From the NCBI RefSeq assembly GCF_001274785.1, contig NZ_LHPI01000005.1, positions 1 to 64,000 on the forward strand: DNA of 64,000 nucleotides. The letters run 5' to 3'. Positions within the stretch are counted from its first letter, which is position 1; each line of letters starts with the position of its first letter. The translations under genes and the position numbers were made by a program. Below, piece after piece: positions 1-10,078 of this stretch. The notes under the pieces are model-generated. The model did not search any database. It was not told the origin of the DNA and was given only the letters and a program-made list of their open reading frames with translations. The DNA is from Vibrio hepatarius. GTDB lineage: Bacteria > Pseudomonadota > Gammaproteobacteria > Enterobacterales > Vibrionaceae.

Positions 1-2
1 CC

Positions 3-3000
3 GACGTAAACGAAGCGCCGATTGCTAAAGACGACAACTACACCCATTCTCACGGGCTAACGGGTAAGTTCTATGCTTACGATCAAAACAGCGGTAACTA
101 TGGAAACATTGATTCTGTAGCAGATGCTGAGGCGATTATTGGGTCGGGTTCTCCTGATTTAACGTTTGTGTCGACTGACTTGGATTACCGTTTGGATTCA
201 AGCCTTACATCAAAAGAGAATGTGGCTGAGTTCCTGGGTGACGACGCATCTAGCATTTCCGGACAAGTTCCTGCTGGTACGACGGATGGTATCTTCCAGA
301 TGACTGGTGCTATTTATCTGGAAGCTGGTTCGTTTGCTTTGAGAGTAAACGCAGACGACGGTTACATGATAAAGATTGATGGCAATGTTGTTGCCGTTTT
401 CGATGGGAACCAGTCAGCTCACGAGCGAGTAGGCGATGTATTTGATATCGATAGTTCAGGTTATCACACCATTGAAATTGTCTACTGGGATCAAGGTGGT
501 GTGGCTGCTCTTGATATCGATATTGGCCAATTCGATTCAAAAGGTGATCTAGTCGGTGACTTTAACCCTCTACTAGACGCTCCGACGCTAAATGACGAGC
601 TTTGTACTGTTGAAGGGCAGTCAACAACGATTTCAGCACTGTCTTTGTTATCGAATGATACCGACCCAGAAGGCGACGCGCTGTCTATTCAATCAGTCAA
701 AAGTGTTACCGGCGGAACGGTTACGCTTAACGCAGATGGCAGTATCGAATTCGTTCCTGAGGAAGGCTTTAGCGGTGATGCAACGTTCGAATACGTTGTA
801 GTGGATGCTCATGGCGCCAGTGATACCGCGACAGTAACGGTTCATGTTGAGCCAATTTCTAGTGGATTAGAAGTCGCAGCTGAACTTGTCAGTTCTAGTA
901 GCTTTGTTAATGACTATATTGACACCATCTTAGAGCAGAAACCGACTGCACCTACAGGTAACGGTAATAGCGGCAACAACGTTCTTCTAGGAGACGCTAA
1001 TTCCCTAAACGATCACCTGAGTGGTGGTTCAGGTAAGGACATCATTTTCGGTGAAGCTTCTAATAATCAAGAGCTTTTTGGTAACGAAGGTGACGATATA
1101 CTCGTCGGGGGGACTGCAGCGAGTAATATCGTGCTGCACGGGGATCAACATGGTGATGGGAACGATGTCTTTGTATCGACCTCTATTGAATCTACCACGA
1201 CTTACTACGGTGGCGGTGGCTCTAACATTGCTTATTTGCCGATAAATTCTGGTGAGATGGAGTTTATTGCAGGAGGCGATAATCCTCTTGCTCCTCAAGC
1301 TGATTTCACGTTTAAGAATAATGAGAATGGTGCATACCATGACTTCTACAACGTAAATACCGTTTACTTCAATGACGGAAAGTATGAAGTCATTGACGGC
1401 TCTTTGACGAAGGTATCTGATTTCTATGAGCTAAATATCGATGTCGCTCTAAACGATGATGATGGCAGTGAAGTTGTTACTGATGTTGTGATCAGCGGTG
1501 TTCCTGATGGTACCTCTTTGCTAATTGGTGGAGAGGTCGTCGGTACTGATAACGGCGATGGTACATGGACATTACCTGCAGATTTGTTGGATGCAGATGG
1601 TAAGCTATCTTTAACCGTTGAAACACCAGCTGGTTCAACTTCGGCACCGACATTTACGGTGACGGTTGGAGCTCAAGAAGTCGACGAATCCGGTAACCCA
1701 GTTGATTTGCCGAAGTATGCAGAAACTGACACTGGTAATGTCCATTTCCCTGTTGCTAACCCTAATGGTGATAACCAAGTTGAAGGTGGTAAGGGCGATG
1801 ACGTAGTTACGGGCGATATCGGCGGTATTGTCACTGAGACTCAAGCCGCTGCGAACTATAACATCGCATTGGTTGTTGATACTTCAGGCAGTATGGATTG
1901 GGCCATCAGTAATGAGCAGGGCGCAGTAAAACGCATTGATGCCGTTAAGTCCGCATTGATTAACATGTTGACAGAGATGGCGGATCACTCAGGAACAATC
2001 AATGTCGCGCTTATTGGTTTTGATTACGAAGCAACACTGAAGTTTGATCTAGACGATTTGAGCCTTTCGGATCTCGAGAGTTCAGGTTACGACGGTATTG
2101 ATGACGCTATTCGTAATCTTGAGGCGAACGGTGCAACCAACTACGAGAGTGCGTTTGATACAACGCAAAGCTGGTTCGCAGCGCAACCAAGCGATGGCTT
2201 TGAAAACTTAACCTTCTTCTTAACTGACGGCGTGCCAACGATAAGTAACTCGCACAGCAACAATGGTTCGACAACCGAGCTTGACGAATTTGTTGATTCT
2301 GTTCGAGCGTTTGAAGAGTTGTCTAAAGTGTCGACAGTACGTGCCATCGGTATCGGTGATGGCATTGAAAGCGATGTGCTTCAGTTCTTCGACAACACAT
2401 CTGCAAATAGCGCCGATTTCTCCAAGACAGAAACTACGTTAGCTAACTTTAATACTGGCTACGGTGAAGCATGGAGTTTAAACAACTGGACATTCGGCAA
2501 AACTGGTCAGAATGATAGCGGTGTGACAGTTGTCCTAGATAAAGGTGAAATTGTTTTAACAGACAAGGGCGATGGCTTAACAAACTACGAAGAACGCGAT
2601 GGTGATAGTTATATCCAAAGCCCCGAGTTTGAAGTCGCTGGCGGAACAATGGTGTCGCTTAACTTTAATTTGTATCTAGGTTCTGAATATGGCGGTGGTG
2701 ATCGTCATGGGTGGATTGTACAGAAACTAGAGGGAAATCAATGGGTCGATATACAATCTAGTTCTAAGTATGGTTCTGTTGAGACACAAGCTCTAGCTGC
2801 GGGCACTTATCGATTGACTGTGTGGGTTCACGAAGACCACTGGGGTTATAACGCAGATATCAAGTTAGATAACTTCGTATTAGAAACAGTTACCGCTCCA
2901 ACTGGTGTTGTTGAAATTGTTCACGGTGCGGGTGAGTTGGACGCGGCTCTTCAAGAAGCTAGTCAGTCGATTAAGTTCGCTCCACTTGGAGATGACGTAG

Positions 3001-3713
3001 TGTTGGGTAATGACGGCGATGACATCTTATTTGGTGATGCTGTCAACTCGGATAACTTGCCGTGGGGTAGTATTAATGGCAACCCTGAACAACCTGAGGA
3101 CTGGCAAGATGGACAAGGGCTAGAGGGCGTTAAACAGTTCTTAACGCTTAAGAATCATGGCTCTGAACCGTCTCAGCTTGAGCTATACGAGTTCATTAAA
3201 GCTAACCACGAAACGCTGAATTTATTCGATGAGGCTCGTGGTGGTGATGATAGTTTGTCTGGCGGTCGTGGTGATGATGTACTTTACGGTCAAGGTGGTG
3301 CAGATACCCTAGACGGTGGCGAAGGCAGCGATACACTGATTGGTGGCCTTGGTAACGACATCCTAACGGGTGGTGACGACGCGGACATCTTTAAGTGGGT
3401 AGATATGGAGCACGCTACAGACACGGTCACTGACTTTAACGTCACCGAAGGTGATACGTTGGATCTAAGCGAGTTGTTTGTTGATATGAAGCAAGACGAT
3501 ATCAGTGCGCTACTCAATGATTTGGGTAGTGGTGACCACCAAGGTAGTGCCGCTGGCGTATCTGTTTCTGTAGTCGATGATACTTCGGGCTCTTCAACAT
3601 TGACGATCAATAAAGACGGTCAGACATTAACGGTCGACTTTGATGGCGCTTCTGCAGCAGATGTTACGACGAGCTTGCTTGATAACCTCAACCAGCTACA
3701 ACTGAAAGACTAG
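3..3713 (+). CDS. RTX adhesin, type I secreted, C-terminal part (5' end outside window)
   Basis: The frame is open to the left edge, so only the last 1,236 residues are seen (numbered here from base 3). A PA14-like sugar-binding domain fills about residues 15-190, then a cadherin-like/Ig-like domain with the SNDTDPEGD motif (195-283), a first group of glycine-aspartate RTX nonapeptides (333-372), a T1SS-143-type repeat (478-557), and a VWA domain whose MIDAS has DTSGS at 626 and TDG at 741. About 145 residues interrupt the VWA fold near its end. More RTX repeats (995-1015, 1079-1130) precede the VCA0849-type C-terminal secretion target with the usual DADIFKW and DTVTDF motifs. By family knowledge such proteins are exported through a TolC-dependent ABC system and hold cells to surfaces or other cells when calcium is present. 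The ligand cannot be told from sequence. Confidence 0.9.
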   Translation, partial: DVNEAPIAKDDNYTHSHGLTGKFYAYDQNSGNYGNIDSVADAEAIIGSGSPDLTFVSTDLDYRLDSSLTSKENVAEFLGDDASSISGQVPAGTTDGIFQMTGAIYLEAGSFALRVNADDGYMIKIDGNVVAVFDGNQSAHERVGDVFDIDSSGYHTIEIVYWDQGGVAALDIDIGQFDSKGDLVGDFNPLLDAPTLNDELCTVEGQSTTISALSLLSNDTDPEGDALSIQSVKSVTGGTVTLNADGSIEFVPEEGFSGDATFEYVVVDAHGASDTATVTVHVEPISSGLEVAAELVSSSSFVNDYIDTILEQKPTAPTGNGNSGNNVLLGDANSLNDHLSGGSGKDIIFGEASNNQELFGNEGDDILVGGTAASNIVLHGDQHGDGNDVFVSTSIESTTTYYGGGGSNIAYLPINSGEMEFIAGGDNPLAPQADFTFKNNENGAYHDFYNVNTVYFNDGKYEVIDGSLTKVSDFYELNIDVALNDDDGSEVVTDVVISGVPDGTSLLIGGEVVGTDNGDGTWTLPADLLDADGKLSLTVETPAGSTSAPTFTVTVGAQEVDESGNPVDLPKYAETDTGNVHFPVANPNGDNQVEGGKGDDVVTGDIGGIVTETQAAANYNIALVVDTSGSMDWAISNEQGAVKRIDAVKSALINMLTEMADHSGTINVALIGFDYEATLKFDLDDLSLSDLESSGYDGIDDAIRNLEANGATNYESAFDTTQSWFAAQPSDGFENLTFFLTDGVPTISNSHSNNGSTTELDEFVDSVRAFEELSKVSTVRAIGIGDGIESDVLQFFDNTSANSADFSKTETTLANFNTGYGEAWSLNNWTFGKTGQNDSGVTVVLDKGEIVLTDKGDGLTNYEERDGDSYIQSPEFEVAGGTMVSLNFNLYLGSEYGGGDRHGWIVQKLEGNQWVDIQSSSKYGSVETQALAAGTYRLTVWVHEDHWGYNADIKLDNFVLETVTAPTGVVEIVHGAGELDAALQEASQSIKFAPLGDDVVLGNDGDDILFGDAVNSDNLPWGSINGNPEQPEDWQDGQGLEGVKQFLTLKNHGSEPSQLELYEFIKANHETLNLFDEARGGDDSLSGGRGDDVLYGQGGADTLDGGEGSDTLIGGLGNDILTGGDDADIFKWVDMEHATDTVTDFNVTEGDTLDLSELFVDMKQDDISALLNDLGSGDHQGSAAGVSVSVVDDTSGSSTLTINKDGQTLTVDFDGASAADVTTSLLDNLNQLQLKD

Positions 3714-3720
3714 TTCAATT

Positions 3721-3742
3721 TGGGAGTCAGTGATGACTCCCA
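3721..3742. repeat. Perfect hairpin just after the adhesin stop
   Basis: TGGGAGTCA and TGACTCCCA are a perfect 9-bp inverted repeat around GTGA, eight bases after the adhesin stop codon. No T run follows. It may stabilise the mRNA 3' end ahead of the true terminator. Confidence 0.5.
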
Positions 3743-3770
3743 ACAATTGAATTACGTAATCGGTATAAAT

Positions 3771-3801
3771 AAAAAGCCCCGCTAACTGAGCGGGGCTTTT
3801 T
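3771..3801. terminator. Bidirectional terminator, adhesin / rlmI
   Basis: A 12-bp stem AAAAAGCCCCGC / GCGGGGCTTTTT with loop TAACTGA lies between the convergent adhesin and rlmI genes, with T-rich tracts on both strands. Confidence 0.9.
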
Positions 3802-3807
3802 ATTGAC

Positions 3808-5001
3808 TTATAGAACCTTACAAGCGAAACCTTTGAGGTAAAAACCTTCCGGGTATGCGCTGTCTGTTGGGTGATCCGCGGCTTGCTCGAAGCGCTCGAT
3901 AAACTTCACCTGACGGCCAGAATCTATTGCTGCATCGGCAATGACTTTCTGGAACAGATCGGCACTCATTAGTCCTGAACATGAATAGGTCAGCAATGTG
4001 CCACCAGGTTTTAGAATTTGCATCGCGAGCATGTTGATGTCTTTGTAGCCGTTAGCTCCCGACGTTAGGTTGTTTTTGCTTGAAACAAACTTTGGTGGGT
4101 CCATGATAACGACATCGAACTTAGTGCCTTGATCTCGGTATTCACGAAGAAGTTTAAACACATCTGCATTTAAGAAAACTGCTCGCTTCTTGGAAATATC
4201 GAACTCATTAAGCTCAGCATTGAATTTAGCGGTGTCTAGCGCTGGTTGAGATACATCCGCGTTGATGACGCGTTTTGCTCCGCCTTTTAGCGCGTAAAGA
4301 CCAAATCCGCCAGTGTATGAGAAGCAGTTAAGGACTTCTTTGTCTTTCACGTATTTCATTGCTTGCTGGCGACTATCACGTTGGTCTAGGTAAAAACCTG
4401 TCTTGTGACCACCAACGATATCAACACAGATCTTTATGCCGTTTTCTTCAATCACAACTGATTTTGGCGGCTCTTCGCCGTGTAGCACGCCAGTGATTTC
4501 TTCTAAGCCTTCTTTCTTGCGTACCGCAACGTCAGAGCGTTCGTAGATATTGCAATCTGGGAAAACTTCCAGCAATGCTTCAACCAATGTCTGTTTGTAA
4601 AATTCTGAGCCGGCACTTAATAGCTGGCAAACTAAGTAATCTTGGTACTTATCAATCGTAATTCCAGGCAAACCGTCAGATTCAGCGGCAATCAAACGAT
4701 AACCTGTCAGACCATCACGCTCGATGATGTCTTCACGAAGAAGCTGCGCATCTTTGATTCGCTTTACGAAAAACGCTTTGTTGATCTCTTGTTTTTCAAA
4801 AGACCAAACACGGGCACGAATCTGAGAATTAGGTGAGTAAGCCGCTTTTGCCAGCCACTTTCCATCATGAGTAAAAACATCTACTGTTTCGCCGAGCGAT
4901 GGTTCGCCCTCAACTTTGCTAATACCACGAGAAAATACCCATGGATGTTTGCGACGAAGGGACTTTTCACGGCCTTTTACAAGATAGATTGCTGGAGTCA
5001 T
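3808..5001 (-). CDS. rlmI: 23S rRNA m5C1962 methyltransferase RlmI
   Basis: The protein has the N-terminal PUA RNA-binding domain ([18 protein letters not shown], close to E. coli RlmI/YccW) followed by a class I SAM methyltransferase. Visible motifs are the SAM-binding [14 protein letters not shown] stretch, [10 protein letters not shown], and TYSCSG near the C-terminus that carries the expected catalytic cysteine. An in-frame TTG lies four codons upstream (5013), but the ATG at 5001 gives about 397 residues, matching the 396-residue E. coli enzyme, so I prefer it. It methylates cytosine 1962 of 23S rRNA. Together with acyP, tusE and yccA it keeps the E. coli yccA-tusE-acyP-rlmI neighbourhood, here interrupted by a chemoreceptor. 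Confidence 0.93.
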   Translation of the reverse strand: MTPAIYLVKGREKSLRRKHPWVFSRGISKVEGEPSLGETVDVFTHDGKWLAKAAYSPNSQIRARVWSFEKQEINKAFFVKRIKDAQLLREDIIERDGLTGYRLIAAESDGLPGITIDKYQDYLVCQLLSAGSEFYKQTLVEALLEVFPDCNIYERSDVAVRKKEGLEEITGVLHGEEPPKSVVIEENGIKICVDIVGGHKTGFYLDQRDSRQQAMKYVKDKEVLNCFSYTGGFGLYALKGGAKRVINADVSQPALDTAKFNAELNEFDISKKRAVFLNADVFKLLREYRDQGTKFDVVIMDPPKFVSSKNNLTSGANGYKDINMLAMQILKPGGTLLTYSCSGLMSADLFQKVIADAAIDSGRQVKFIERFEQAADHPTDSAYPEGFYLKGFACKVL

Positions 5002-5071
5002 TAAATTACTCAATTGATAGTTTGGAAAGGACGGGTATTGTCGGGGAAGTCGTATGGAAAATCAAATAAAA

Positions 5072-5091
5072 GAGCCGCTCTTTGGCGGCTC
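5072..5091 (-). terminator. Terminator of the chemoreceptor gene
   Basis: The stem GAGCCGC / GCGGCTC around TCTTTG is followed, on the minus strand, by TTTTATTT. It sits 9 bases beyond the stop of the methyl-accepting protein gene. Confidence 0.8.
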
Positions 5092-5099
5092 GGTATGGG

Positions 5100-6503
5100 T
5101 TAGGCTTTCAATCCTGTCAACAGGGTTTCCATTGAGTCACTTTGCCTTCTGAGCTGCTCAATATTGCTGTTGGTCGCGTCAATCATTTCGCAAACCTGAT
5201 CTGACTGTACGCGGATTTCTTCAACACTTGCGGCAATGTTATCTGCTACTGCGCCTTGCTCCTCGGCTGCTGTCGCGATTTGAACGCTACTGTCTGAGAT
5301 AGATTGGTTCTTATCGGCTAAAGAACCAATTTCGGCGTTGACTTCAGACATCAATGTTTGACCTTCGTTAGCGTTAGTGACCGTTGTTTCCATCAGCTTG
5401 GTGAGCGACTGGCTGTTACGTTGTAGTGCCTCGATCATTGACTGAATTTCTACCGTTGCAGTTTGGGTGCGACCAGCAAGAGCACGAACTTCGTCGGCAA
5501 CGACCGCAAAGCCACGGCCTTGCTCACCAGCGCGTGCGGCTTCGATTGCGGCATTCAACGCGAGTAGGTTGGTTTGCTCTGAAATCGCATTAATCGTTGC
5601 GACGACTTCATCAATTTGTGCAGCATTTGCATCAAGCTCTGCTACGGCTTCTGACGCAGATTGAATTTCAACAGAGAGTTGCGAGATAGAGGAGAGAGTG
5701 TGGCCGACTTTCTGTTGACCTTGCTGCGCAACAATACGCGCATCTTCGGTTTGTGTACTTGAATCGTGCGCTAAGTTAGCCACTTCTCGGATTGTCGATG
5801 CCATCTCCTCAGTTGCGCTAGCAAGTGAGTTCAAATGCTCTTGCTGAGTGCCGGATGTGCTCGCCGTAAGTTGGTTAGTTTGATTCAAGTCCGAACTGAT
5901 TTGCTGCATTAGTGCGATCGATTCTTGGATGGATAGAACTAAGTTTTGCTCGCGCTCAGCAACACTGTCGATAGTAATTGCAATCTCACTAAACTCATCA
6001 CGCACTTTGAAGAAGTTCATACGGCTGGTTAGGTCACCGGCAGCGAGGGTGGAAAGTGCTTTGTTCATGGTGAACATTGCGCCACCAATGAAGGTCATGA
6101 TGTAGTAAACGCCTGTCGCGATTAAAAATAGGGTAACTGCTATGATTGTAAAATGAGTGGCAGAAAGTGAAGTCCAGAGATCTTGGTTATGGACGTCCAC
6201 CAAGCTGAACTCGCCGTTGTTAACAGAGACAGCACTAGGTCCACTGCCTATGGCGACGGTATCTGAATTAGCAATAATTTCGGCGACTTGTGCTCGCGTT
6301 AGGCCACCAGTCTCAATTAAGTTACGCATCAGTACCAGTTCGTCTTGATACAGTTGATTGAGCATTGAATCTGCCGCGTTATCAAGCACGAGTGTTAAGA
6401 CAATCAATGCGATGACAGGCAAAAAGAACAGAAGATAGAACTTTTCTTGAATCTTTAGGTGAATGAGATATTTGTCAATCCAGCGAAATGGTATTTCTTT
6501 CAT
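5100..6503 (-). CDS. Methyl-accepting chemotaxis protein
   Basis: From the ATG at 6503 the protein has 467 residues: a first membrane helix at about 20-38, a short extracytoplasmic part of roughly 75 residues, a second helix near 115-140, a HAMP linker and a long coiled-coil signalling domain with the conserved hairpin tip ([20 protein letters not shown]). The start at 6503 has GGAAG upstream and removes 11 residues from the longest frame, which lacks a ribosome binding site. No C-terminal CheR-binding pentapeptide is present. The small sensor part matches no ligand domain I can name, so the stimulus is unknown. It is transcribed alone, divergent from acyP, and splits a block of genes that is contiguous in E. 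coli. Confidence 0.92.
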   Translation of the reverse strand: MKEIPFRWIDKYLIHLKIQEKFYLLFFLPVIALIVLTLVLDNAADSMLNQLYQDELVLMRNLIETGGLTRAQVAEIIANSDTVAIGSGPSAVSVNNGEFSLVDVHNQDLWTSLSATHFTIIAVTLFLIATGVYYIMTFIGGAMFTMNKALSTLAAGDLTSRMNFFKVRDEFSEIAITIDSVAEREQNLVLSIQESIALMQQISSDLNQTNQLTASTSGTQQEHLNSLASATEEMASTIREVANLAHDSSTQTEDARIVAQQGQQKVGHTLSSISQLSVEIQSASEAVAELDANAAQIDEVVATINAISEQTNLLALNAAIEAARAGEQGRGFAVVADEVRALAGRTQTATVEIQSMIEALQRNSQSLTKLMETTVTNANEGQTLMSEVNAEIGSLADKNQSISDSSVQIATAAEEQGAVADNIAASVEEIRVQSDQVCEMIDATNSNIEQLRRQSDSMETLLTGLKA

Positions 6504-6596
6504 AATGATACTTCCAAAGACAGGAGCCCGAGTCATTCTTTAGTTTAGGCCGAGATGAGCAAATATAACATTCAGTGATGAAATGAGGTATTAACT

Positions 6597-6869
6597 ATGG
6601 AGCAAAAATGTGTGAAGTTCACAGTGTTTGGCGTAGTGCAGGGAGTCGGCTTTCGTTACCACACTTGCCATCAGGGGCTAAAGTTCGGTTTAACGGGATA
6701 CGCGAAGAACTTAATGGATGGCAGCGTCGAAGTAGTGGTATGTGGCAGTGAACAAAAAGTGGCCGAAATGGCAGTTTGGTTGGAACAAGGCCCTCAAACC
6801 GCGACGGTAGATTCGGTGGTTTCAGAGCCCATGTCTTTTAAACCATTCAGAGGGTTTAAAATCTTATAA
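6597..6869 (+). CDS. acyP: Acylphosphatase
   Basis: This 90-residue protein is the full-length small acylphosphatase, which hydrolyses acyl phosphates such as carbamoyl and acetyl phosphate. The phosphate loop VQGVGFRY carries the catalytic arginine, and KNLMDGSVEV carries the catalytic asparagine. The start has GAGG 10 bases upstream. It lies between the chemoreceptor (divergent) and tusE (convergent, 11-base gap to its stop), the same partners as in E. coli yccX. Confidence 0.95.
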   Translation: MEQKCVKFTVFGVVQGVGFRYHTCHQGLKFGLTGYAKNLMDGSVEVVVCGSEQKVAEMAVWLEQGPQTATVDSVVSEPMSFKPFRGFKIL

Positions 6870-6880
6870 CGATAATCGTT

Positions 6881-7210
6881 TTACAGGCACTTGGCAGGTT
6901 TTGGTAGACCAGCCAGTTTGGTTGCTTGTTTTGCTGGGCCTTGTTTGAACAACTTGAACAAGTACTTGCTGTTTCCTTTCTCTGGGCCGTGCGCTTTTTC
7001 CATCGCTTTTACGAGCATTCTTACCGCTGGAGATGTGTTGAATTCTTCATAGAAGTCACGAACAAAATGGACGACTTCTAAATGGGCGTCGGTGAGCTCA
7101 ATACCTTCTTGCTCAGCCAAAACAGAGATCATGCCTTCTTCCCATTGAGTATGGTCGAGAAGGTAGCCTTGAGCATCTGTTTCAATTTGTTTGCCGTTAT
7201 ATTCGAACAT
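6881..7210 (-). CDS. tusE: Sulfurtransferase TusE (DsrC family)
   Basis: Starting at the ATG 7210 the protein has 109 residues, the normal TusE length; the longer open frame adds 23 residues without homology. TusE takes persulfide sulfur from TusBCD and passes it to MnmA for 2-thiouridine in tRNA wobble positions. The DsrC fold signature ([28 protein letters not shown]) is clear and the C-terminal PKPAKCL places the catalytic cysteine at the penultimate position. A terminator for yccA separates it from that gene, so it likely has its own promoter in the 75-base gap. Confidence 0.95.
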   Translation of the reverse strand: MFEYNGKQIETDAQGYLLDHTQWEEGMISVLAEQEGIELTDAHLEVVHFVRDFYEEFNTSPAVRMLVKAMEKAHGPEKGNSKYLFKLFKQGPAKQATKLAGLPKPAKCL

Positions 7211-7286
7211 CGTAATTACCTTAAAATCTCTGATATTGGATAGGGTAGCGCAGCTATAACTCAGATCACAATACGGCAATAAAGAA

Positions 7287-7316
7287 AAAGCCCGAAAGCA
7301 ATTGCTTTCGGGCTTT
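7287..7316 (-). terminator. Terminator downstream of yccA
   Basis: The 30-base segment is a perfect palindrome (AAAGCCCGAAAGCA and its complement around ATT/GC), followed on the minus strand by TTTTCTTTAT. Confidence 0.88.
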
Positions 7317-7338
7317 GTTTAATCAGTTTCTGAACAGA

Positions 7339-8007
7339 TTAGTCGTCGTTCATAATGCCTAGGATGCTTAGTAGGCTTGTGAACAGGTTAAGAATGTTCA
7401 GGTACATTGAGATTGTTGCGCTAACGTAGTTTGTCTCTTCACCACGTACGATACGGCTTGTGTCGTACAGGATGAAACCAGAGAACACTAGCGCAGAGAT
7501 GCTGCTGATCGCTAACTGAGCAACGGTTGAGCCAACAAAGATATTGATGATCGCTGCAACGATAACGATGATCAGACCTGCGATTAGGAAGTTACGCATG
7601 AAAGAGAAATCTTTCTTACTGCTGATTGTGTAAGCAGAAAGACCCAAGAATACCATACCCGTCAAGCCGAGTGCTTGCGCGATGATAGATGGACCACTTG
7701 GGATTGACGCGTAGTAGTTAAGCATTGGACCTAGCGCACCACCCATTAGCGTAGTGAAAACAAAAGTCCAAACAATACCCATCGAAGAGTTAATGCTTCG
7801 TGGTAGAGCGAAAAATAGGATACCGATAGCAGCTACCTGCATTACAAGCGCCATCATCGGAGAAATGCCCATTGCCATAGTAGCCATAGCTGCGATAGCA
7901 CTGGTTACTAATGTCATCGACAGTAGGAAATAGGTGTTCTTAAGCGTTTTGTTGATCTCAAGTACATTCTGCGCACTTGTAGAGCGGGTAAACATAGGAC
8001 TATTCAT
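7339..8007 (-). CDS. yccA: Bax inhibitor-1 / YccA family membrane protein
   Basis: From the ATG 8007, preceded by a strong AGGAAG, the protein has 222 residues and about seven hydrophobic helices, matching E. coli YccA (219). The family signature of tightly packed helices (SMTLVTSAIAAMATMAMG, GLTGMVFLGLSAYTISSKKDFSFM) is evident, and the C-terminus reads ILNLFTSLLSILGIMNDD. In E. coli YccA binds and restrains the inner-membrane protease FtsH; that role is inferred here from homology and from the conserved position upstream of tusE. Confidence 0.93.
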   Translation of the reverse strand: MNSPMFTRSTSAQNVLEINKTLKNTYFLLSMTLVTSAIAAMATMAMGISPMMALVMQVAAIGILFFALPRSINSSMGIVWTFVFTTLMGGALGPMLNYYASIPSGPSIIAQALGLTGMVFLGLSAYTISSKKDFSFMRNFLIAGLIIVIVAAIINIFVGSTVAQLAISSISALVFSGFILYDTSRIVRGEETNYVSATISMYLNILNLFTSLLSILGIMNDD

Positions 8008-8162
8008 GATCTTCCTCGTAAGGGTTTTTATGTTTATAACTACATTTATGAGGTTCAATGATCAAAAGATCAAGCCCCCTAACGTTATGCAGTACTTAAA
8101 ATAATAATAGAATTAGAATGTTAAGTATTTATATATGTGTAACACAATATAACACAAATAAA

Positions 8163-8184
8163 AGAGGCGACCTAAGTCGCCTCT
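8163..8184 (-). terminator. Terminator of the aap transporter operon
   Basis: The stem AGAGGCGAC / GTCGCCTCT around CTAA is followed on the minus strand by TTTTATTTG, 23 bases beyond the aapP stop. Confidence 0.88.
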
Positions 8185-8206
8185 CTATCTCAGTGCCATG
8201 AGTGTA

Positions 8207-8956
8207 TCAGTGGCTGAGGATTTGAGACAGGAAGTTTTGCGTACGGTCTGACTGCGGATTCTCAAAGAATTCAACTGGGTTGTTTTCTTCAATGATTTCA
8301 CCTGCATCCATAAAGATGACTCGGTCAGCGACTTCTTTGGCGAAGCCCATTTCGTGTGTCACACAAAGCATCGTCATACCTTCTTCCGCCAGCTCAACCA
8401 TTACATCCAATACTTCGCGTACCATTTCAGGGTCGAGCGCTGAGGTCGGTTCATCAAACAGCATCACTTGCGGGTTCATGCAAAGAGAGCGGGCAATCGC
8501 TACACGTTGCTGCTGACCACCAGAAAGCTGACCAGGGTATTTATCCGCCTGCTCTGGAATCTTAACGCGCGCAAGGTATTTCATCGCAATGGCTTCCGCT
8601 TCTTCTTTAGGCATTTTCTTAACCCAAATCGGCGCCAGAGTGCAGTTTTCTAACACGGTAAGATGAGGGAATAGGTTAAAGTGCTGGAAACACATACCCA
8701 CTTCACGGCGAACCGCTTCGATGTTTTTCAAATCTTCTGTTAGTTCGTTACCAGAGACATAAATATGTCCCTTTTGGTGCTCTTCCAAACGGTTAATACA
8801 GCGAATCATGGTCGATTTACCTGAGCCTGAAGGGCCACAGATAACGATTTTCTCGCCTTTTTTCACGTTTAGGTTGATGTTCTTAAGTACGTGGAACTCA
8901 CCGTACCACTTGTTCATATCCTGAATTTGGATCATGTAATCTTGCTGTTGCGTCAT
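8207..8956 (-). CDS. aapP: Amino-acid ABC transporter ATPase (AapP type)
   Basis: This 249-residue ATPase belongs to the polar amino-acid uptake group. Walker A is GPSGSGKST, the signature is LSGGQQQR, Walker B is [12 protein letters not shown], and the H-loop is CVTHEMGF. It energises uptake of amino acids bound by the periplasmic protein encoded at the head of the operon. It is the last gene of a four-gene minus-strand unit (binding protein, two permeases, ATPase), 22 bases after the second permease, and is followed by a terminator. Confidence 0.93.
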   Translation of the reverse strand: MTQQQDYMIQIQDMNKWYGEFHVLKNINLNVKKGEKIVICGPSGSGKSTMIRCINRLEEHQKGHIYVSGNELTEDLKNIEAVRREVGMCFQHFNLFPHLTVLENCTLAPIWVKKMPKEEAEAIAMKYLARVKIPEQADKYPGQLSGGQQQRVAIARSLCMNPQVMLFDEPTSALDPEMVREVLDVMVELAEEGMTMLCVTHEMGFAKEVADRVIFMDAGEIIEENNPVEFFENPQSDRTQNFLSQILSH

Positions 8957-8978
8957 AATACGTCCTTGAGCTTTCTGA

Positions 8979-10076
8979 TTATCGTTTGTGACCGGTATGA
9001 AGTTTGTTTTCTAGCCAGATGGAATATCTCGACATGCCAAAACAAAATACCCAGAACACTAACGCGACAAATACATAACTTTCTGTAGCGAAGCCTAACC
9101 ATTCAGGGTCGGTGTTCGCAGCTTGACCGATACCCAGAACATCAAACATCCCGATGATGAGAACCAGACTGGTATCTTTAAACAAGCCAATAAAGGTGTT
9201 TACGATTGATGGAATGGTGATTTTTAGCGCCTGAGGCAAAATAATTAACCCCATTTTCTTCCAGTAGCTCAAACCAAGCGCGTCTGCAGCTTCGTATTGA
9301 CCTTTTGGAATCGCTTGAAGACCACCACGTACCACTTCCGCCATATAGGCTGAACTGAACATCACCACACCGATAAGGGCACGAATCAGTTTGTCCGTTT
9401 CAGAACCTTCAGATAGGAACAGTGGTAGCATTACTGATGCCATAAACAGCACGGTAATCAGTGGTACGCCACGCCAAACCTCGATGTAGACGGTACAAAT
9501 ACTTCTGATGATCGGCATGTCTGAGCGTCGACCCAGAGCTAACGCAACACCGATTGGTAGCGACACTACGATGCCGACAAGTGCAATAATCAGAGTAACA
9601 AGTAGGCCACCCCATTTGTGAGTTTCGACGACTTCTAACCCAAACACGCCACCGTACAAAAGCGCGGCAATGATGAACGGGTAGATGTTGACGAAGAACA
9701 GCCAAATCCAAGTGCGTTTCGGTGTTTTTTCATACGCGAGTAACACAGTGAAGATTGCTAATGTGATGTAAAACAGGCGAGGGCGCCACAGTTCAGCTTG
9801 TGGGTAGAAGCCGTACATGAATTGTTCCCAGCGAACGCTGATAAACACCCAACACGCTCCATCACGTGAACACGCGTCACGAGTTGTGCCAACCCAATCT
9901 GCTTTAAGGATTGCCCAATCAAATACCGTCCAAATCAATGAAATCGCAAAGTAGGCGATAATCACGGTAAGTACCGAGTTGACCGGACCGTTGAATAGGT
10001 TTTTGCGGAACCAACCTACCACACCAACCGTATTAGCTGGCGGTGGTAGATCAGGCTGAAATTGATGTATTTTCAT
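8979..10076 (-). CDS. aapM: Amino-acid ABC transporter permease (AapM type)
   Basis: This 365-residue inner-membrane permease is long for the HisM/GlnP family because of an N-terminal extension with extra helices ([38 protein letters not shown]), which is typical of the Aap/Bzt general L-amino-acid subgroup. The EAA coupling loop reads [23 protein letters not shown]. It pairs with the other permease gene upstream; the two genes are two bases apart, which implies translational coupling. Substrate range is inferred as broad L-amino acids from the family only. Confidence 0.92.
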   Translation of the reverse strand: MKIHQFQPDLPPPANTVGVVGWFRKNLFNGPVNSVLTVIIAYFAISLIWTVFDWAILKADWVGTTRDACSRDGACWVFISVRWEQFMYGFYPQAELWRPRLFYITLAIFTVLLAYEKTPKRTWIWLFFVNIYPFIIAALLYGGVFGLEVVETHKWGGLLVTLIIALVGIVVSLPIGVALALGRRSDMPIIRSICTVYIEVWRGVPLITVLFMASVMLPLFLSEGSETDKLIRALIGVVMFSSAYMAEVVRGGLQAIPKGQYEAADALGLSYWKKMGLIILPQALKITIPSIVNTFIGLFKDTSLVLIIGMFDVLGIGQAANTDPEWLGFATESYVFVALVFWVFCFGMSRYSIWLENKLHTGHKR

Positions 10077-10078
10077 GC

